Origin: JAYQUR01 sp038133505
Lineage (GTDB): Bacteria; Pseudomonadota; Alphaproteobacteria; MPNO01; UBA830
Direction of reading: 5' to 3'
DNA: 19,155 bases
Assembly (NCBI GenBank): GCA_038133505.1
Contig: JAYPTI010000048.1
Span: forward strand, 1-19,155
Shown here in pieces: positions 1 to 8,066 of this stretch. Position 1 is the stretch's first letter, and each line of letters starts with the position of its first letter. Made by a program: the position numbers and the translations under genes. Below the pieces are notes generated by a model, which saw nothing but the letters and a program-made list of their open reading frames with translations, made no database searches and was not told where the DNA came from.

Positions 1-900
1 GGGACCGGCACCGTCGCGGGGCGGACAGCGGCGCCGGGACTGGCGACCGCGGAATGCGCGCCGATCGCCGAAGCGCGCGCGCCGTTCGCCGGCGTCCTGC
101 TCGACCGGCCCCGGATCATGGGGATCGTCAACGTCACTCCTGACAGCTTCTCGGATGGAGGCGACTACGCAGAACCTACGAATGCGGCGGCGCGTGCGAT
201 TGCGCTGGCGGAAGAGGGAGCAGATATCGTCGATATTGGCGGTGAATCCACGCGACCCGGGGCGGCGGCAATTTCGGTTGCCGAGGAAATCGACCGCGTG
301 ATGCCGGTGATCGAAGCGGCTGCGGGCGCGGGGCTCGTCGTATCCGTCGACACCCGAAACGCGGAAACCATGCGGGTCGCGGCGGCCGGCGGCGCACGGA
401 TCGTGAACGACGTGACCGCGCTGAGCCACGATCCGGCGGCGCTCGACGCCGTGGCGGCAAGCGGCCTCTCGGTCGTCCTCATGCATATCCAGGGCACGCC
501 CGAGACGATGCAGGCGGCCCCCCGGTACAAGCTCGCCTCCTCCGACATCCGCGCATGGCTCGGCGACCGCGCGGACGCCTGCGTCGCGGCCGGTATCCCG
601 CGGGAGCGCATCGCTGTCGACCCCGGCATCGGTTTCGGCAAGACGGACGTTCACAACATGGAAATCCTCGACCGGGCCGGGATGTTTCACGGCATCGGCT
701 GCGCGGTCGCGATCGGCGTCTCGCGAAAGAGCTTCATCGGCCGGATCGCGGGAATCGAGGCGCCCGGGGATCGCCTGCCCGGCACCGTCGCCGCGACGCT
801 GATCGCGCTGTCCCGCGGCGTGCAGATCCACCGCGTCCACGATGTGGCCGCCGCCCGGCAGGCGCTCGATATCTGGGACGCTTTGCCGCGCGGGACGTGA
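1..900 (+). CDS. folP: Dihydropteroate synthase, 5' end outside window
   Basis: Joins 6-hydroxymethyl-dihydropterin diphosphate to p-aminobenzoate to give dihydropteroate, a cytoplasmic step of folate synthesis. Motifs visible in order are RIMGIVNVTPDSFSDGG (from about base 112), DIGGESTRPGA, VSVDTRNAE, IVNDVTAL, VLMHIQGTP, VDPGIGFGKT, IGVSRKSFIG and a terminal HRVHDV, which together cover the TIM-barrel pterin and sulfonamide sites. The frame is open from base 1, and the residues before the ATG at 118 read AGVLLDRPRIM, which is usual DHPS sequence. The ATG at 118 is therefore internal and the gene begins outside the window, as expected for alphaproteobacterial DHPS with an N-terminal extension. 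It ends in TGA. glmM follows after 72 bp on the same strand, the widespread folP-glmM order. Confidence 0.95.
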   Translation, partial: GTGTVAGRTAAPGLATAECAPIAEARAPFAGVLLDRPRIMGIVNVTPDSFSDGGDYAEPTNAAARAIALAEEGADIVDIGGESTRPGAAAISVAEEIDRVMPVIEAAAGAGLVVSVDTRNAETMRVAAAGGARIVNDVTALSHDPAALDAVAASGLSVVLMHIQGTPETMQAAPRYKLASSDIRAWLGDRADACVAAGIPRERIAVDPGIGFGKTDVHNMEILDRAGMFHGIGCAVAIGVSRKSFIGRIAGIEAPGDRLPGTVAATLIALSRGVQIHRVHDVAAARQALDIWDALPRGT

Positions 901-916
901 ATCCGGGGCGCGAACT

Positions 917-925
917 TGCTATAAG
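917..925 (+). promoter_or_regulatory. Possible extended -10 element for glmM
   Basis: The folP-glmM gap holds TGCTATAAG, which fits an extended -10 (TGnTATAAT) at all but the last base. It lies about 47 bp before the glmM ATG. No convincing -35 was found 17 bp upstream. A 6-bp GC hairpin (938-943 with 949-954) follows. glmM may have its own promoter in addition to readthrough from folP. This is a by-eye match only. Confidence 0.3.
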
Positions 926-972
926 GGACCGCAAAACCGCGCCTGAACGGCGCGCCGGACGGATCGGAAATA

Positions 973-2319
973 ATGGCTCGGAAACTCTTCGGAACGGACG
1001 GTATTCGGGGGTCGGCGAACAGCGACCCGATGACCGCGGAGATCGCGCTCAAGGTCGGCATGGCCGCCGGGCACATGTTCACGCGCGGCGCGCACCGCCA
1101 CCGCGTCGTGATCGGCAAGGACACGCGCCTGTCCGGCTACATGCTGGAGCCGGCGCTGGCCGCCGGGTTCGTTGCGATGGGAATTGACGTGGTCTTCGTC
1201 GGCCCGATGCCGACGCCGGCCGTCGCGATGCTCACACGCAGCCTCAGGGCCGATCTCGGCGTGATGATCTCGGCCTCGCACAACCCGTTCGAGGATAACG
1301 GCATCAAGCTGTTCGGCCCGGACGGCTACAAGCTGTCCGACGAGACCGAGGAGGAGATCGAGGGGCTGATCGAGTCCGACATGACCCCGCATCTGGCGAG
1401 CTCGTCCGACCTCGGCCGCGCCAAGCGCCTCGACGACGTCGAGGGCCGCTACATCGAATTCGTGAAGAACACCTTCCCGAAGGGTCTCCGCCTCGACGGG
1501 CTCAAGATCGTCATCGATTGCGCTAACGGCGCCGCCTACAAGGTCGCGCCCGCGGCGTTGTGGGAACTGGGCGCCGACGTCGTGACCACCGGGGTCGAGC
1601 CCGACGGCTTCAACATCAACAAATATTGCGGCAGCACGGATACCCGGACGATGTGCCGGATGGTCCGCGAGCACGGCGCCGATATCGGTATCGCGCTCGA
1701 CGGCGACGCCGACCGGGTTCTCGTCGCCGACGAGACGGGCGAGCTGCTCGACGGCGACCAGCTGATGGCGACCGTCGCCGAAAGCTGGCAGCGCGACGGC
1801 AGGCTGCGCGGCGATGGGATCGTCGCGACCGTGATGTCCAATCTCGGTCTGGAAATCTACCTCAAGGGGCTCGGGCTCGAGACCGTTCGCACCCAGGTCG
1901 GCGACCGCTTCGTCGTCGAGCATATGCGAGAACACGGCTTCAACGTGGGCGGCGAGCAATCCGGCCATATCGTGCTCAGCGACTACACGACGACGGGCGA
2001 CGGCCTCGTCGCGGGACTCGAGGTGCTCGCCGCGATGGTGCAGTCCGACCGCAAGATCAGCGAGGTCGGACGCCGATTTACGCCGCTGCCGCAGATTCTC
2101 GAAAACGTCCGCTTCAAGGGCGCGCCGCCGCTGGAAGACGCCACCGTCATCAAGGCCGTCAAGGACGGCGAGGGCCGGCTGGGCAAGACCGGGCGTATCC
2201 TGATCCGGAAGTCCGGTACCGAGCCGGTGATCCGGGTGATGGCGGAGGGCGAAGATTCCGCGCTGGTGCAGGCTGTCGTCACCGAGATCGTCGGCGCCAT
2301 CGAAACCGCAACGGCCTGA
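973..2319 (+). CDS. glmM: Phosphoglucosamine mutase
   Basis: Converts glucosamine-6-phosphate to glucosamine-1-phosphate, feeding UDP-GlcNAc synthesis for peptidoglycan and lipopolysaccharide. The 448-residue length is typical. It begins MARKLFGTDGIRG. The phosphoserine loop is ISASHNP with Ser102, the same position as in E. coli GlmM. The Mg-binding loop is DGDADR (residues 243-248), the sugar-binding loop is GGEQSGHIV, and the C-terminal phosphate-binding loop is RKSGTEPVIRVM. The four phosphohexomutase domains look intact. It follows folP and precedes thiD by 42 bp on the same strand, suggesting one transcription unit. Confidence 0.97.
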   Translation: MARKLFGTDGIRGSANSDPMTAEIALKVGMAAGHMFTRGAHRHRVVIGKDTRLSGYMLEPALAAGFVAMGIDVVFVGPMPTPAVAMLTRSLRADLGVMISASHNPFEDNGIKLFGPDGYKLSDETEEEIEGLIESDMTPHLASSSDLGRAKRLDDVEGRYIEFVKNTFPKGLRLDGLKIVIDCANGAAYKVAPAALWELGADVVTTGVEPDGFNINKYCGSTDTRTMCRMVREHGADIGIALDGDADRVLVADETGELLDGDQLMATVAESWQRDGRLRGDGIVATVMSNLGLEIYLKGLGLETVRTQVGDRFVVEHMREHGFNVGGEQSGHIVLSDYTTTGDGLVAGLEVLAAMVQSDRKISEVGRRFTPLPQILENVRFKGAPPLEDATVIKAVKDGEGRLGKTGRILIRKSGTEPVIRVMAEGEDSALVQAVVTEIVGAIETATA

Positions 2320-2361
2320 CGCGCGAACCGTCGCCGCGGCAGGAAAGAATCGGATAGGTAA

Positions 2362-3168
2362 ATGCAGGGCAGGGTTCTCATCATCGCCGGGTCGGATTCG
2401 GGCGGCGGCGCCGGCATCCAGGCCGACATCAAGACCGTGACGGCGCTGGACGGGTTCGCCGCGACCGCGATCACGGCGCTGACCGCGCAGAACACCGAGG
2501 GCGTTCACGGAGTAATGCCCGTCGATATCGCCTTCATCCGCCAGCAGATGGAAGTCGTCCTGCGCGATATCGGCGCGGACAGCATCAAGACCGGCATGCT
2601 GCACAGCGCCCAGGTCATCGACACCGTCTGTTCGGTGCTGCGCGCGGATGCGGCGGGGATACCGCTGGTGGTCGATCCCGTGATGGTCGCCAAGGGCGGC
2701 GCTTCCCTGCTCGATGCGGATGCTGCGGGGACGCTGCGGGAGAGCCTGCTGCCCCTCGCGACGGTGATCACGCCCAACATTCCCGAAGCCGAGGCGCTTC
2801 TCGGTTCCTCCATCGGCTCGGTCGGCGACATGGAAGAGGCGGCGCGGACGCTTCGCGCGATGGGGCCCGCGGCGGTTCTGGTGAAGGGCGGCCACATGGA
2901 GGGCGACGAGCTGATCGACGTGCTGGTCGACGAAGACGGCGTCCACCGGTTCGCGACCAGGCGCATCCAGACGGCGCATACGCACGGCACCGGCTGCAGC
3001 CTCGCGTCCGCGATCGCGACCGGTCTCGCCCAGGGCAATACGCTGGTCGACGCCGTTCGCCGCGCCCAGGCCTACGTCGCCGAGGCCATCCGCACCGCGC
3101 CCGGTTTCGGCCGGGGCCACGGACCCATCAACCACGCCCACACGCTCTACAGCTTCCGTCACGTCTGA
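2362..3168 (+). CDS. thiD: Hydroxymethylpyrimidine/phosphomethylpyrimidine kinase
   Basis: Phosphorylates HMP and HMP-phosphate in the pyrimidine branch of thiamine biosynthesis and salvage. The 268-residue protein has the ribokinase-like ThiD hallmarks. These are an N-terminal IIAGSDSGGGAGIQADIKT substrate loop, VVDPVMVAKGG in the middle, VLVKGGHMEGDE, and the anion-hole/catalytic-base motif HGTGCSLASAIATGLAQG near residue 210. A GGAAAG-like ribosome site lies about 15 bases before the ATG. The stop codon is two bases from the next start, so translation of the PhzF-like gene is probably coupled. Pyridoxal kinase (PdxK) is related, but the N-terminal motif and length favour ThiD. Confidence 0.93.
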   Translation: MQGRVLIIAGSDSGGGAGIQADIKTVTALDGFAATAITALTAQNTEGVHGVMPVDIAFIRQQMEVVLRDIGADSIKTGMLHSAQVIDTVCSVLRADAAGIPLVVDPVMVAKGGASLLDADAAGTLRESLLPLATVITPNIPEAEALLGSSIGSVGDMEEAARTLRAMGPAAVLVKGGHMEGDELIDVLVDEDGVHRFATRRIQTAHTHGTGCSLASAIATGLAQGNTLVDAVRRAQAYVAEAIRTAPGFGRGHGPINHAHTLYSFRHV

Positions 3169-3170
3169 CG

Positions 3171-3989
3171 ATGGCGGACATTCCCCTCTATCAGCTGGAC
3201 GCGTTCTCCGAGCGCGTCTTCGGCGGCAATCCGGCCGCGATCTGCCCGCTCGACGCGTGGATCGACGAGGCGCTGATGCAGAGCATCGCCGCCGAGAACA
3301 ATCTGTCGGAGACCGCCTTTTTCGTTCCGGCCGAGGTCGACGGGAAAGACGGCTATGCGCTCCGCTGGTTCACGCCGACGGCCGAGATCGATCTCTGCGG
3401 CCATGCGACGCTCGCCTCGGCCTGGGTCGTCTTCAACCGGCTCGCGCCGGGCCGGACGTCCGTCAGCTTTTCCTCATGTAGCGGCACGCTGACCGTCGAG
3501 GCCGAGGGCGACCTGCTGTTCATGGATTTTCCCGTCTATCCCAGGGCCGCCGCCGCCCTACCGGACGTCCTCGCGGCGGGGCTCGGCGCGACGCCGGCCG
3601 AGGCCTTCTCCGGACCCAACTGGATGGTCGTGCTGGACAGCGCCGAACAGGTCCGCGCCCTCGATCCCGACATGGCGGCGATCGCGTCTGCCCATCCCCG
3701 CTGCGTCATCGTCACCGCGCCCGGAGGAAGGGACGGGGACGGCGACTATGCGGACTGCGATTTCGTCTCGCGCTTCTTCGCGCCGTCCTACGGCATCCCC
3801 GAAGATCCGGTGACGGGGTCGGCGCACTGCACGCTGACGCCCTACTGGGCGGAGCGGCTCGGCAGGAAGAGGCTGGAGGCGCGCCAGATCTCGGCGCGCG
3901 GCGGAGTGCTGATCTGCGAGGATCGCGGCGACCGGGTCGGCATCGGTGGCCGGGCGTCGCTGTTCATGGAGGGGTCGATCCGGGTCTGA
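3171..3989 (+). CDS. PhzF-family isomerase-like protein
   Basis: A 272-residue member of the PhzF / diaminopimelate-epimerase-fold family. The N-terminus (LYQLDAFSERVFGGNPAA) and the NNLSETAFF motif are characteristic, with Glu47 matching the catalytic glutamate of PhzF. The middle LRWFTPTAEIDLCGHATLASAW and the C-terminal DPVTGSAHCTLTPYWAERLG motif are also present. Most members in genomes without phenazine genes have unknown substrates, and no phenazine genes are seen here, so phenazine synthesis should not be inferred. It starts two bases after the thiD stop, so it is probably co-expressed. The 3' end converges on the marR gene with only 21 bp between them and no obvious terminator. Confidence 0.9.
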   Translation: MADIPLYQLDAFSERVFGGNPAAICPLDAWIDEALMQSIAAENNLSETAFFVPAEVDGKDGYALRWFTPTAEIDLCGHATLASAWVVFNRLAPGRTSVSFSSCSGTLTVEAEGDLLFMDFPVYPRAAAALPDVLAAGLGATPAEAFSGPNWMVVLDSAEQVRALDPDMAAIASAHPRCVIVTAPGGRDGDGDYADCDFVSRFFAPSYGIPEDPVTGSAHCTLTPYWAERLGRKRLEARQISARGGVLICEDRGDRVGIGGRASLFMEGSIRV

Positions 3990-4010
3990 CCGCCCGTTTC
4001 GGACTTCGCG

Positions 4011-4529
4011 TCAGTCCTCGTCGCCGTCGAACCGTTCTTCCGCGCTCCGTTCGCCGAACACGCGTTTGCGGTCTTCCGGCCCGATCATGCCCATCAGCAC
4101 CTGCCGGTATCCCTGAACGGCTTCCGCGCCCGCCTCGCGGTAGGCGTCGGCGAAACGGCGGCGCTGGCTTTCGGACAGGCGCCGTTCGAGCTCGACGCCC
4201 TTCGGCGTCAGCTCCAGCAGGCGCTGGCGCCGGTCGGTGACGCCTTCGTGCTGCATGATGAATTCCTCGCGCACCAGCTGGCCGAGAACGCGCGACAGGC
4301 TCTGCTTGGTGATCTTCAGGATCGCCAGCAGGTCGGAGACCGTGATCTTCGGGTTGCGGCCCACGAAATAGATGACGCGGTGATGCGCGCGGCCGAAACC
4401 GTACTCGGCGAGGATCTCGTCCGGTTCCGCCGTGAAGTCGCGATAGGCGAAATACAGCAGCTCCATCCCCTGACGGATGTCTTCCTCCCTGAGGAAGCGC
4501 GGATTGATCGGTGTTTTTATGTCAGTCAT
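4011..4529 (-). CDS. MarR-family transcriptional regulator
   Basis: A 172-residue winged helix-turn-helix repressor or activator. The recognition region reads ILKITKQSLSRVLGQLVREEFI (about residues 70-91), followed by the wing GVTDRRQRLLELTPKG. The flanking helices should form the dimer interface. The sequence YGFGRAHHRVIYFVGRNP before the HTH is typical of one alphaproteobacterial MarR subgroup. The ligand cannot be read from sequence. The gene is divergent from the aminotransferase at 4616 with 86 bp between the starts. A perfect 7-bp inverted repeat overlaps its own start codon, which suggests autoregulation and perhaps control of the neighbour. Confidence 0.92.
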   Translation of the reverse strand: MTDIKTPINPRFLREEDIRQGMELLYFAYRDFTAEPDEILAEYGFGRAHHRVIYFVGRNPKITVSDLLAILKITKQSLSRVLGQLVREEFIMQHEGVTDRRQRLLELTPKGVELERRLSESQRRRFADAYREAGAEAVQGYRQVLMGMIGPEDRKRVFGERSAEERFDGDED

Positions 4530-4538
4530 ATTGACATA
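4518..4538. promoter_or_regulatory. Palindromic operator candidate at the marR start
   Basis: A perfect inverted repeat, TATGTCA, 7 spacer bases, then TGACATA. This 21-bp span is typical of MarR-family operators. It covers the marR start codon (4527-4529). A consensus TTGACA at 4531-4536, read on the plus strand, overlaps the right arm and could be the -35 of the divergent aminotransferase gene. The matching -10 near 4554-4559 is poor. The palindrome is seen directly. Binding by the adjacent MarR is inference. Confidence 0.55.
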
Positions 4539-4615
4539 TATGCCTCTGAATGTTACTCACCGCAACCCACATTCGTAATGTTGTGTCTTTTCGGCGATAC
4601 GCGGAGCAATAAAAA

Positions 4616-5500
4616 ATGATCAACTTCGACGATCAGGACGGCGATATCTGGTTCAACGGCAAGCTGGTGCCGTGGCGGGACAGCCGTATACACGTATTGT
4701 CGCACGGCCTGCATTACGGCAGCTGCGTGTTCGAGGGAGAGCGCGTCTATAACGGCGAGGTGTTCAAGCTCCGCGAGCATACGCAGCGCCTGCTGGATTC
4801 GGGCAAGGAACTCGGCTTCAAGATTCCCTTCACGCTGGAGGAGCTGGAGCAGGCGACGCTCGACACCGTCGCGTCGCAGGGCTTTGCCGACGCCTATGTC
4901 CGCCCGGTCGCCTGGCGGGGCAGCGAGATGATGGGCGTCTCCGCCCAGCAGACGAAGATCAACGTCGCGATCGCGGTCTGGGAATGGCCGTCCTATTTCT
5001 CGCCCGAAGCGCGGCTGCGCGGCATCCGGCTCAAGACGTCGAAGTGGCGGCGCCCCGCGCCCGACACCGCGCCGGTGCATGCCAAGGCGGCGGGTCTCTA
5101 CATGATCTGCACGCTGTCGAAGCATTCCGCCGAGGCCGACGGTTTCGACGATGCGCTGATGCTCGACTGGCGCGGCCAGGTCGCCGAATCGACCGGCGCA
5201 AATATCTTCCTGATCCAGGACGGCAAGATCCATACGCCGACGCCCGACTGCTTCCTCGACGGCATCACGCGCCAGACGGTCATCGGGCTCGCGAAGGATC
5301 GCGGCTACGAGGTCATCGAACGCTCGATCATGCCGGAGGAATTCGCCAAGACGGACGAAGTGTTCGTCACCGGCACCGCCGCGGAAGTCACGCCCGTCGG
5401 TCAGATCGACGACTGGAATTTCCAGGTCGGCACGGTCAGCCGGACGCTGATGGAAGATTACGACAAGCTCGTGCGCGGCAACGCGGCCGCGGCTGCCTGA
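4616..5500 (+). CDS. ilvE: Branched-chain amino acid aminotransferase
   Basis: A fold-type IV PLP enzyme that transfers amino groups between Leu/Ile/Val and their 2-oxo acids, using glutamate/2-oxoglutarate as partner. The 294-residue length is normal. Visible are the N-terminal SHGLHYGSCVFEGERVY, the Schiff-base lysine in HAKAAGLYM (Lys157), the glutamate in QVAESTGANIFLI, DGITRQTVIGLA, and the cofactor phosphate loop EVFVTGTAAEVTPV. GCGGAG at 4601-4606 is a good ribosome site. A related D-amino-acid transaminase is less likely given the FEGERVY and GTAAEVTP motifs. It faces the divergent MarR gene, so regulation by it is plausible. The 3' end converges on moaE with about 50 bp between. Confidence 0.92.
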   Translation: MINFDDQDGDIWFNGKLVPWRDSRIHVLSHGLHYGSCVFEGERVYNGEVFKLREHTQRLLDSGKELGFKIPFTLEELEQATLDTVASQGFADAYVRPVAWRGSEMMGVSAQQTKINVAIAVWEWPSYFSPEARLRGIRLKTSKWRRPAPDTAPVHAKAAGLYMICTLSKHSAEADGFDDALMLDWRGQVAESTGANIFLIQDGKIHTPTPDCFLDGITRQTVIGLAKDRGYEVIERSIMPEEFAKTDEVFVTGTAAEVTPVGQIDDWNFQVGTVSRTLMEDYDKLVRGNAAAAA

Positions 5501-5551
5501 TACTTTTTGTATCGGCGCCGCCGGCCCGTGCCCGCGCCAGCGGAAAAAAGC

Positions 5552-6013
5552 CTATTTATCTGAAACGCGGACCCAGCGGTCGGCGGCGACCTCGTCCTCT
5601 TCGCGCGCAGCGACCCAGGAGGGTCCCGTCTCGCGGTCTTCCAGCTTCCAGAACGGCGCCTTGGTCTTCAGCCAGTCGATCAGGAAGGCGCAGCTTTCGA
5701 GCGCCGCCTCGCGGTGCGGCGCGGCGGTGGCGACAAGGACGATGCGCTCGCCCGGCTCCAGCCGTCCGAAGCGGTGGATGATCAGCACGTCCTGCAGCTC
5801 CCAGCGCTCCCGCGCCTCGGCCTCGAGCTTTTCTAGCTGCTTTTCGGTCATGCCGGGATAATGCTCCAGCGTCATCGCGCTGATCTTCTCGTCGCCCGCG
5901 AAATCGCGAACGAGGCCGAGGAAGCTCGCGAGGCCGCCGATTTCCGGATTGCCGTCCGTAATGCGGCCGATCTCCGCACCCACGTCGAAATCCTCGGTCT
6001 GGACCCGGATCAT
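5552..6013 (-). CDS. moaE: Molybdopterin synthase catalytic subunit
   Basis: The large subunit of MPT synthase, which inserts two dithiolene sulfurs into cyclic pyranopterin monophosphate using the MoaD thiocarboxylate. The 153-residue protein shows GGLASFLGLVRDF, LEHYPGM, IIHRFGRLEPGERIVLVATAAPHREAAL and KTKAPFWK. Lys116 and Lys123 have the spacing of the two active-site lysines (119 and 126) of E. coli MoaE. It begins four bases after the moaD stop and is the last gene of the minus-strand operon. It ends in TAA, while most genes here end in TGA. No clear terminator was found in the short convergent gap 5501-5551. Confidence 0.95.
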   Translation of the reverse strand: MIRVQTEDFDVGAEIGRITDGNPEIGGLASFLGLVRDFAGDEKISAMTLEHYPGMTEKQLEKLEAEARERWELQDVLIIHRFGRLEPGERIVLVATAAPHREAALESCAFLIDWLKTKAPFWKLEDRETGPSWVAAREEDEVAADRWVRVSDK

Positions 6014-6017
6014 GGGC

Positions 6018-6269
6018 TCAGCCCCCCGTCATCGGCGGGAACAATGCGACCTCGTCGCCTTCCTTGATAGGGGCTTCGTGCGGTGCGATCTCGTGATTGA
6101 CGGCCGCGCGAATCTCCGCCGCGTCGGCGAACGCGACCTCGTAGCCGCCGCCGCGCGCCTTGAGCCAGTCGATCAGCTCGCCGACGCTCTCGACGCCGTC
6201 GGGCGGCGAAACCTGTTCCTGGCCGATGCCGATCTTGGATTTGACCCAGCCGAAATAGAGTACCTGCAT
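6018..6269 (-). CDS. moaD: Molybdopterin synthase sulfur carrier subunit
   Basis: A small 83-residue ubiquitin-like sulfur carrier. The sequence begins MQVLYFGWVKSKIG and ends with the essential Gly-Gly (FPPMTGG), which is adenylated and thiocarboxylated before giving sulfur to MoaE. The mid-region EEV-type strand and VNHEIAPHEAPIKEGDEVALFPP are typical of MoaD. The start is fixed by a TGATG overlap in which the last base of the moeA stop is the first base of this ATG, implying translational coupling. The gene is hidden inside a longer frame that runs antisense-shifted through moeA and could be missed by automated calling. moaE follows four bases later. Confidence 0.93.
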   Translation of the reverse strand: MQVLYFGWVKSKIGIGQEQVSPPDGVESVGELIDWLKARGGGYEVAFADAAEIRAAVNHEIAPHEAPIKEGDEVALFPPMTGG

Positions 6270-7522
6270 CACGCGAACTCGCTGAAGGGAAGAAAATCGA
6301 CCATGGTGCCCGCCTCCAGCCGAGTCAACTCCTCGGGGAGCTCGACCAGCCCGTCGGTCTGGACCATGGAGGTCAGGATGCCTGCGCCGTCGCGCGGGAA
6401 CTTGCGCAGCACCGGCGCGCCGTCCGGGCCGCGCTCCAGGCTGACGCGCAGCCATTCGCGGCGGCCTTCCTTCTTCTTGATGTCGAAGTCGGTCGGAACC
6501 CGGTAGACCAGCGGCTCGGTGACCCGCGCGCCCGCCAGCCGCAGGATCGCGGGCCGGGCGAAACGCATGAAAGTCACCAGCACGGCGACCGGGTTTCCGG
6601 GAAGGCCGATGAACGGCACCTTCCTGATCTGGCCGAGCGCGAGCGGCCGACCCGGCCGGATCGCGAGGCGCCAGAAATGGATGCTGCCGAGCGCCTCGAC
6701 GGCCTGGCGCACGTGATCCTCCTCGCCGGTCGACACGCCGCCCGACGTCATGATCAAGTCGTGGCCGTCGGCTGCTTCGCCCAGCGTCTTTTCGATCACC
6801 GCGCGGTCGTCGGGCAGGATCCCCAGGTCCGCCACCGCGCAGCCGAGCCGTTCCAGCGCGGCTGCGACGGAATAGCGGTTGGCGTCGTAGATGCAGCCGG
6901 GCGGCAGCGCCTCGCCGGTATCGCGCACCTCGTCGCCGGTCGAGAACAGCGCCACGCGCAGCCGTCGATGGACCGGGAGCGCGGTGAGACCGATCGAGGC
7001 GGCGAGGCCGATATCCTGCGGCCGGAGGCGTGCGCCCGCTTCGAGGATGGTCGCGCCGGCTTCGATATCCTCGCCCGCGAACCGCCGGTTGGCGCCCCGT
7101 TTGATGCCCGGCGGAATGACGACGGTGTCGCCGTCGGTCTCGCAATCCTCCTGCATCAGCACGGTGTCGGCGCCGTCCGGCATGGGCGCGCCGGTAAAGA
7201 TGCGGATCGCCTCGCCGGCGGAAACCGCGCGGCCGAGCGTCTCTCCTGCCGCGACACGGCCGCCGACCCTCAGCGAGGTGTTGGCGTCCGCGTCGAGGTC
7301 CTCAAACCGGACAGCGTAGCCGTCGACCGCGGCATTGTCATGCGGCGGCACCGGCCGCTCGGAGATGACGTCCTCGGCGAGGATACGGCCGAGGGCGTCG
7401 CGCAATGCGACCTTCTCGGCGTCGACAACGACGTCGAGCCGGTCGGACAGCATCGCCAGCGCTTCCGCGGTCCGCATCAGTTCGCCGCCGAAGGCGAAGC
7501 AGTCGTCCGAAAGCTGCGCCAT
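6269..7522 (-). CDS. moeA: Molybdopterin molybdenumtransferase
   Basis: Inserts molybdate into adenylylated molybdopterin. The 417-residue protein begins MAQLSDDCFAFGG, an N-terminus I associate with alphaproteobacterial MoeA, which supports the start one base after the mobB stop. Motifs are PPHDNAAVDGYAV, IFTGAPMPDGADTVLMQED, FSTGDEV, IMTSGGVSTGEEDHV (MoCF_biosynth domain), PGRPLALG and GLPGNPVAVLV, followed by the C-terminal beta domain. It is flanked by mobB and moaD in a compact molybdenum-cofactor cluster. No moaA, moaC or mogA is present in the window, so the early steps must be encoded elsewhere. Confidence 0.95.
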   Translation of the reverse strand: MAQLSDDCFAFGGELMRTAEALAMLSDRLDVVVDAEKVALRDALGRILAEDVISERPVPPHDNAAVDGYAVRFEDLDADANTSLRVGGRVAAGETLGRAVSAGEAIRIFTGAPMPDGADTVLMQEDCETDGDTVVIPPGIKRGANRRFAGEDIEAGATILEAGARLRPQDIGLAASIGLTALPVHRRLRVALFSTGDEVRDTGEALPPGCIYDANRYSVAAALERLGCAVADLGILPDDRAVIEKTLGEAADGHDLIMTSGGVSTGEEDHVRQAVEALGSIHFWRLAIRPGRPLALGQIRKVPFIGLPGNPVAVLVTFMRFARPAILRLAGARVTEPLVYRVPTDFDIKKKEGRREWLRVSLERGPDGAPVLRKFPRDGAGILTSMVQTDGLVELPEELTRLEAGTMVDFLPFSEFA

Positions 7523-7523
7523 G

Positions 7524-8066
7524 TCAGACGACCCCCGTCAGGCGTTCGTCGAGCCCGCACTGGGACAGGATGAAGGCGGTCACGTCGGCCGGGTCGTTGA
7601 GGTCGATCACCGGCACGGCCGCACCCTCGACCGGCGCGTCGCTGGCCACGGCCCGGATCGTCGAGTTCTCGGCGCACAGCAGTGGTGCGCCCATCGACGG
7701 CCGGTATACTTCGATCTTGGGATGCGGGTGCGACTTGTAGCCCTCGACGAGGACGATGTCGGTCGGCGACAGGCGCGCGATCAGGTCGGGCAGGGCGGGC
7801 TCCGGCGCGCCGCGGTTTTCGTGGACGATCGCCCAGCGGTTGGCCGACGATATCACGGTCTCCGTCGCGCCCGCCGTCCGGTGCTTGTGCGAATCCTTCT
7901 CCGGCTTGTCGATATCGAAATCGTGGTGCGCATGCTTGATCGTGGCGACGCGGTAGCCGCGGCGGCGGAACTCCGGGATCAGGGCGACGATCAGCGCGGT
8001 CTTGCCGCTGCCGCTCCAGCCGGTGATGCCGAAGACGGCGGGTCCCGTCGTGGCGGTTGCGCTCAT
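7524..8066 (-). CDS. mobB: Molybdopterin-guanine dinucleotide biosynthesis adaptor protein
   Basis: A 180-residue P-loop GTP-binding protein that assists MobA in forming the guanine dinucleotide form of the cofactor. Walker A is GWSGSGKT near the N-terminus, followed by VATIKHAHHDFDID, a MobB signature. Further along are DIVLVEGYKSHPHPKIEVYR and IRAVASD. The start is chosen at the ATG that overlaps the pgsA stop (ATGA, 4 nt), because the longer open frame upstream is merely a shadow of pgsA. MobA itself is not in the window. The stop lies one base before the moeA ATG. Confidence 0.93.
   Translation of the reverse strand: MSATATTGPAVFGITGWSGSGKTALIVALIPEFRRRGYRVATIKHAHHDFDIDKPEKDSHKHRTAGATETVISSANRWAIVHENRGAPEPALPDLIARLSPTDIVLVEGYKSHPHPKIEVYRPSMGAPLLCAENSTIRAVASDAPVEGAAVPVIDLNDPADVTAFILSQCGLDERLTGVV

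Noticed and set aside
919..3162. A 747-codon open frame on the minus strand across glmM and thiD
   Set aside because: It is exactly antisense to two well-recognised genes, has a low-complexity Asp/Arg/His-rich composition, and no family resemblance. GC-rich codon use removes stops from this frame.
5499..5513. GATAC-TTTTT-GTATC repeat after the ilvE stop as a terminator
   Set aside because: The stem is only 5 bp and AT-rich, and the T-run is in the loop rather than after the stem.
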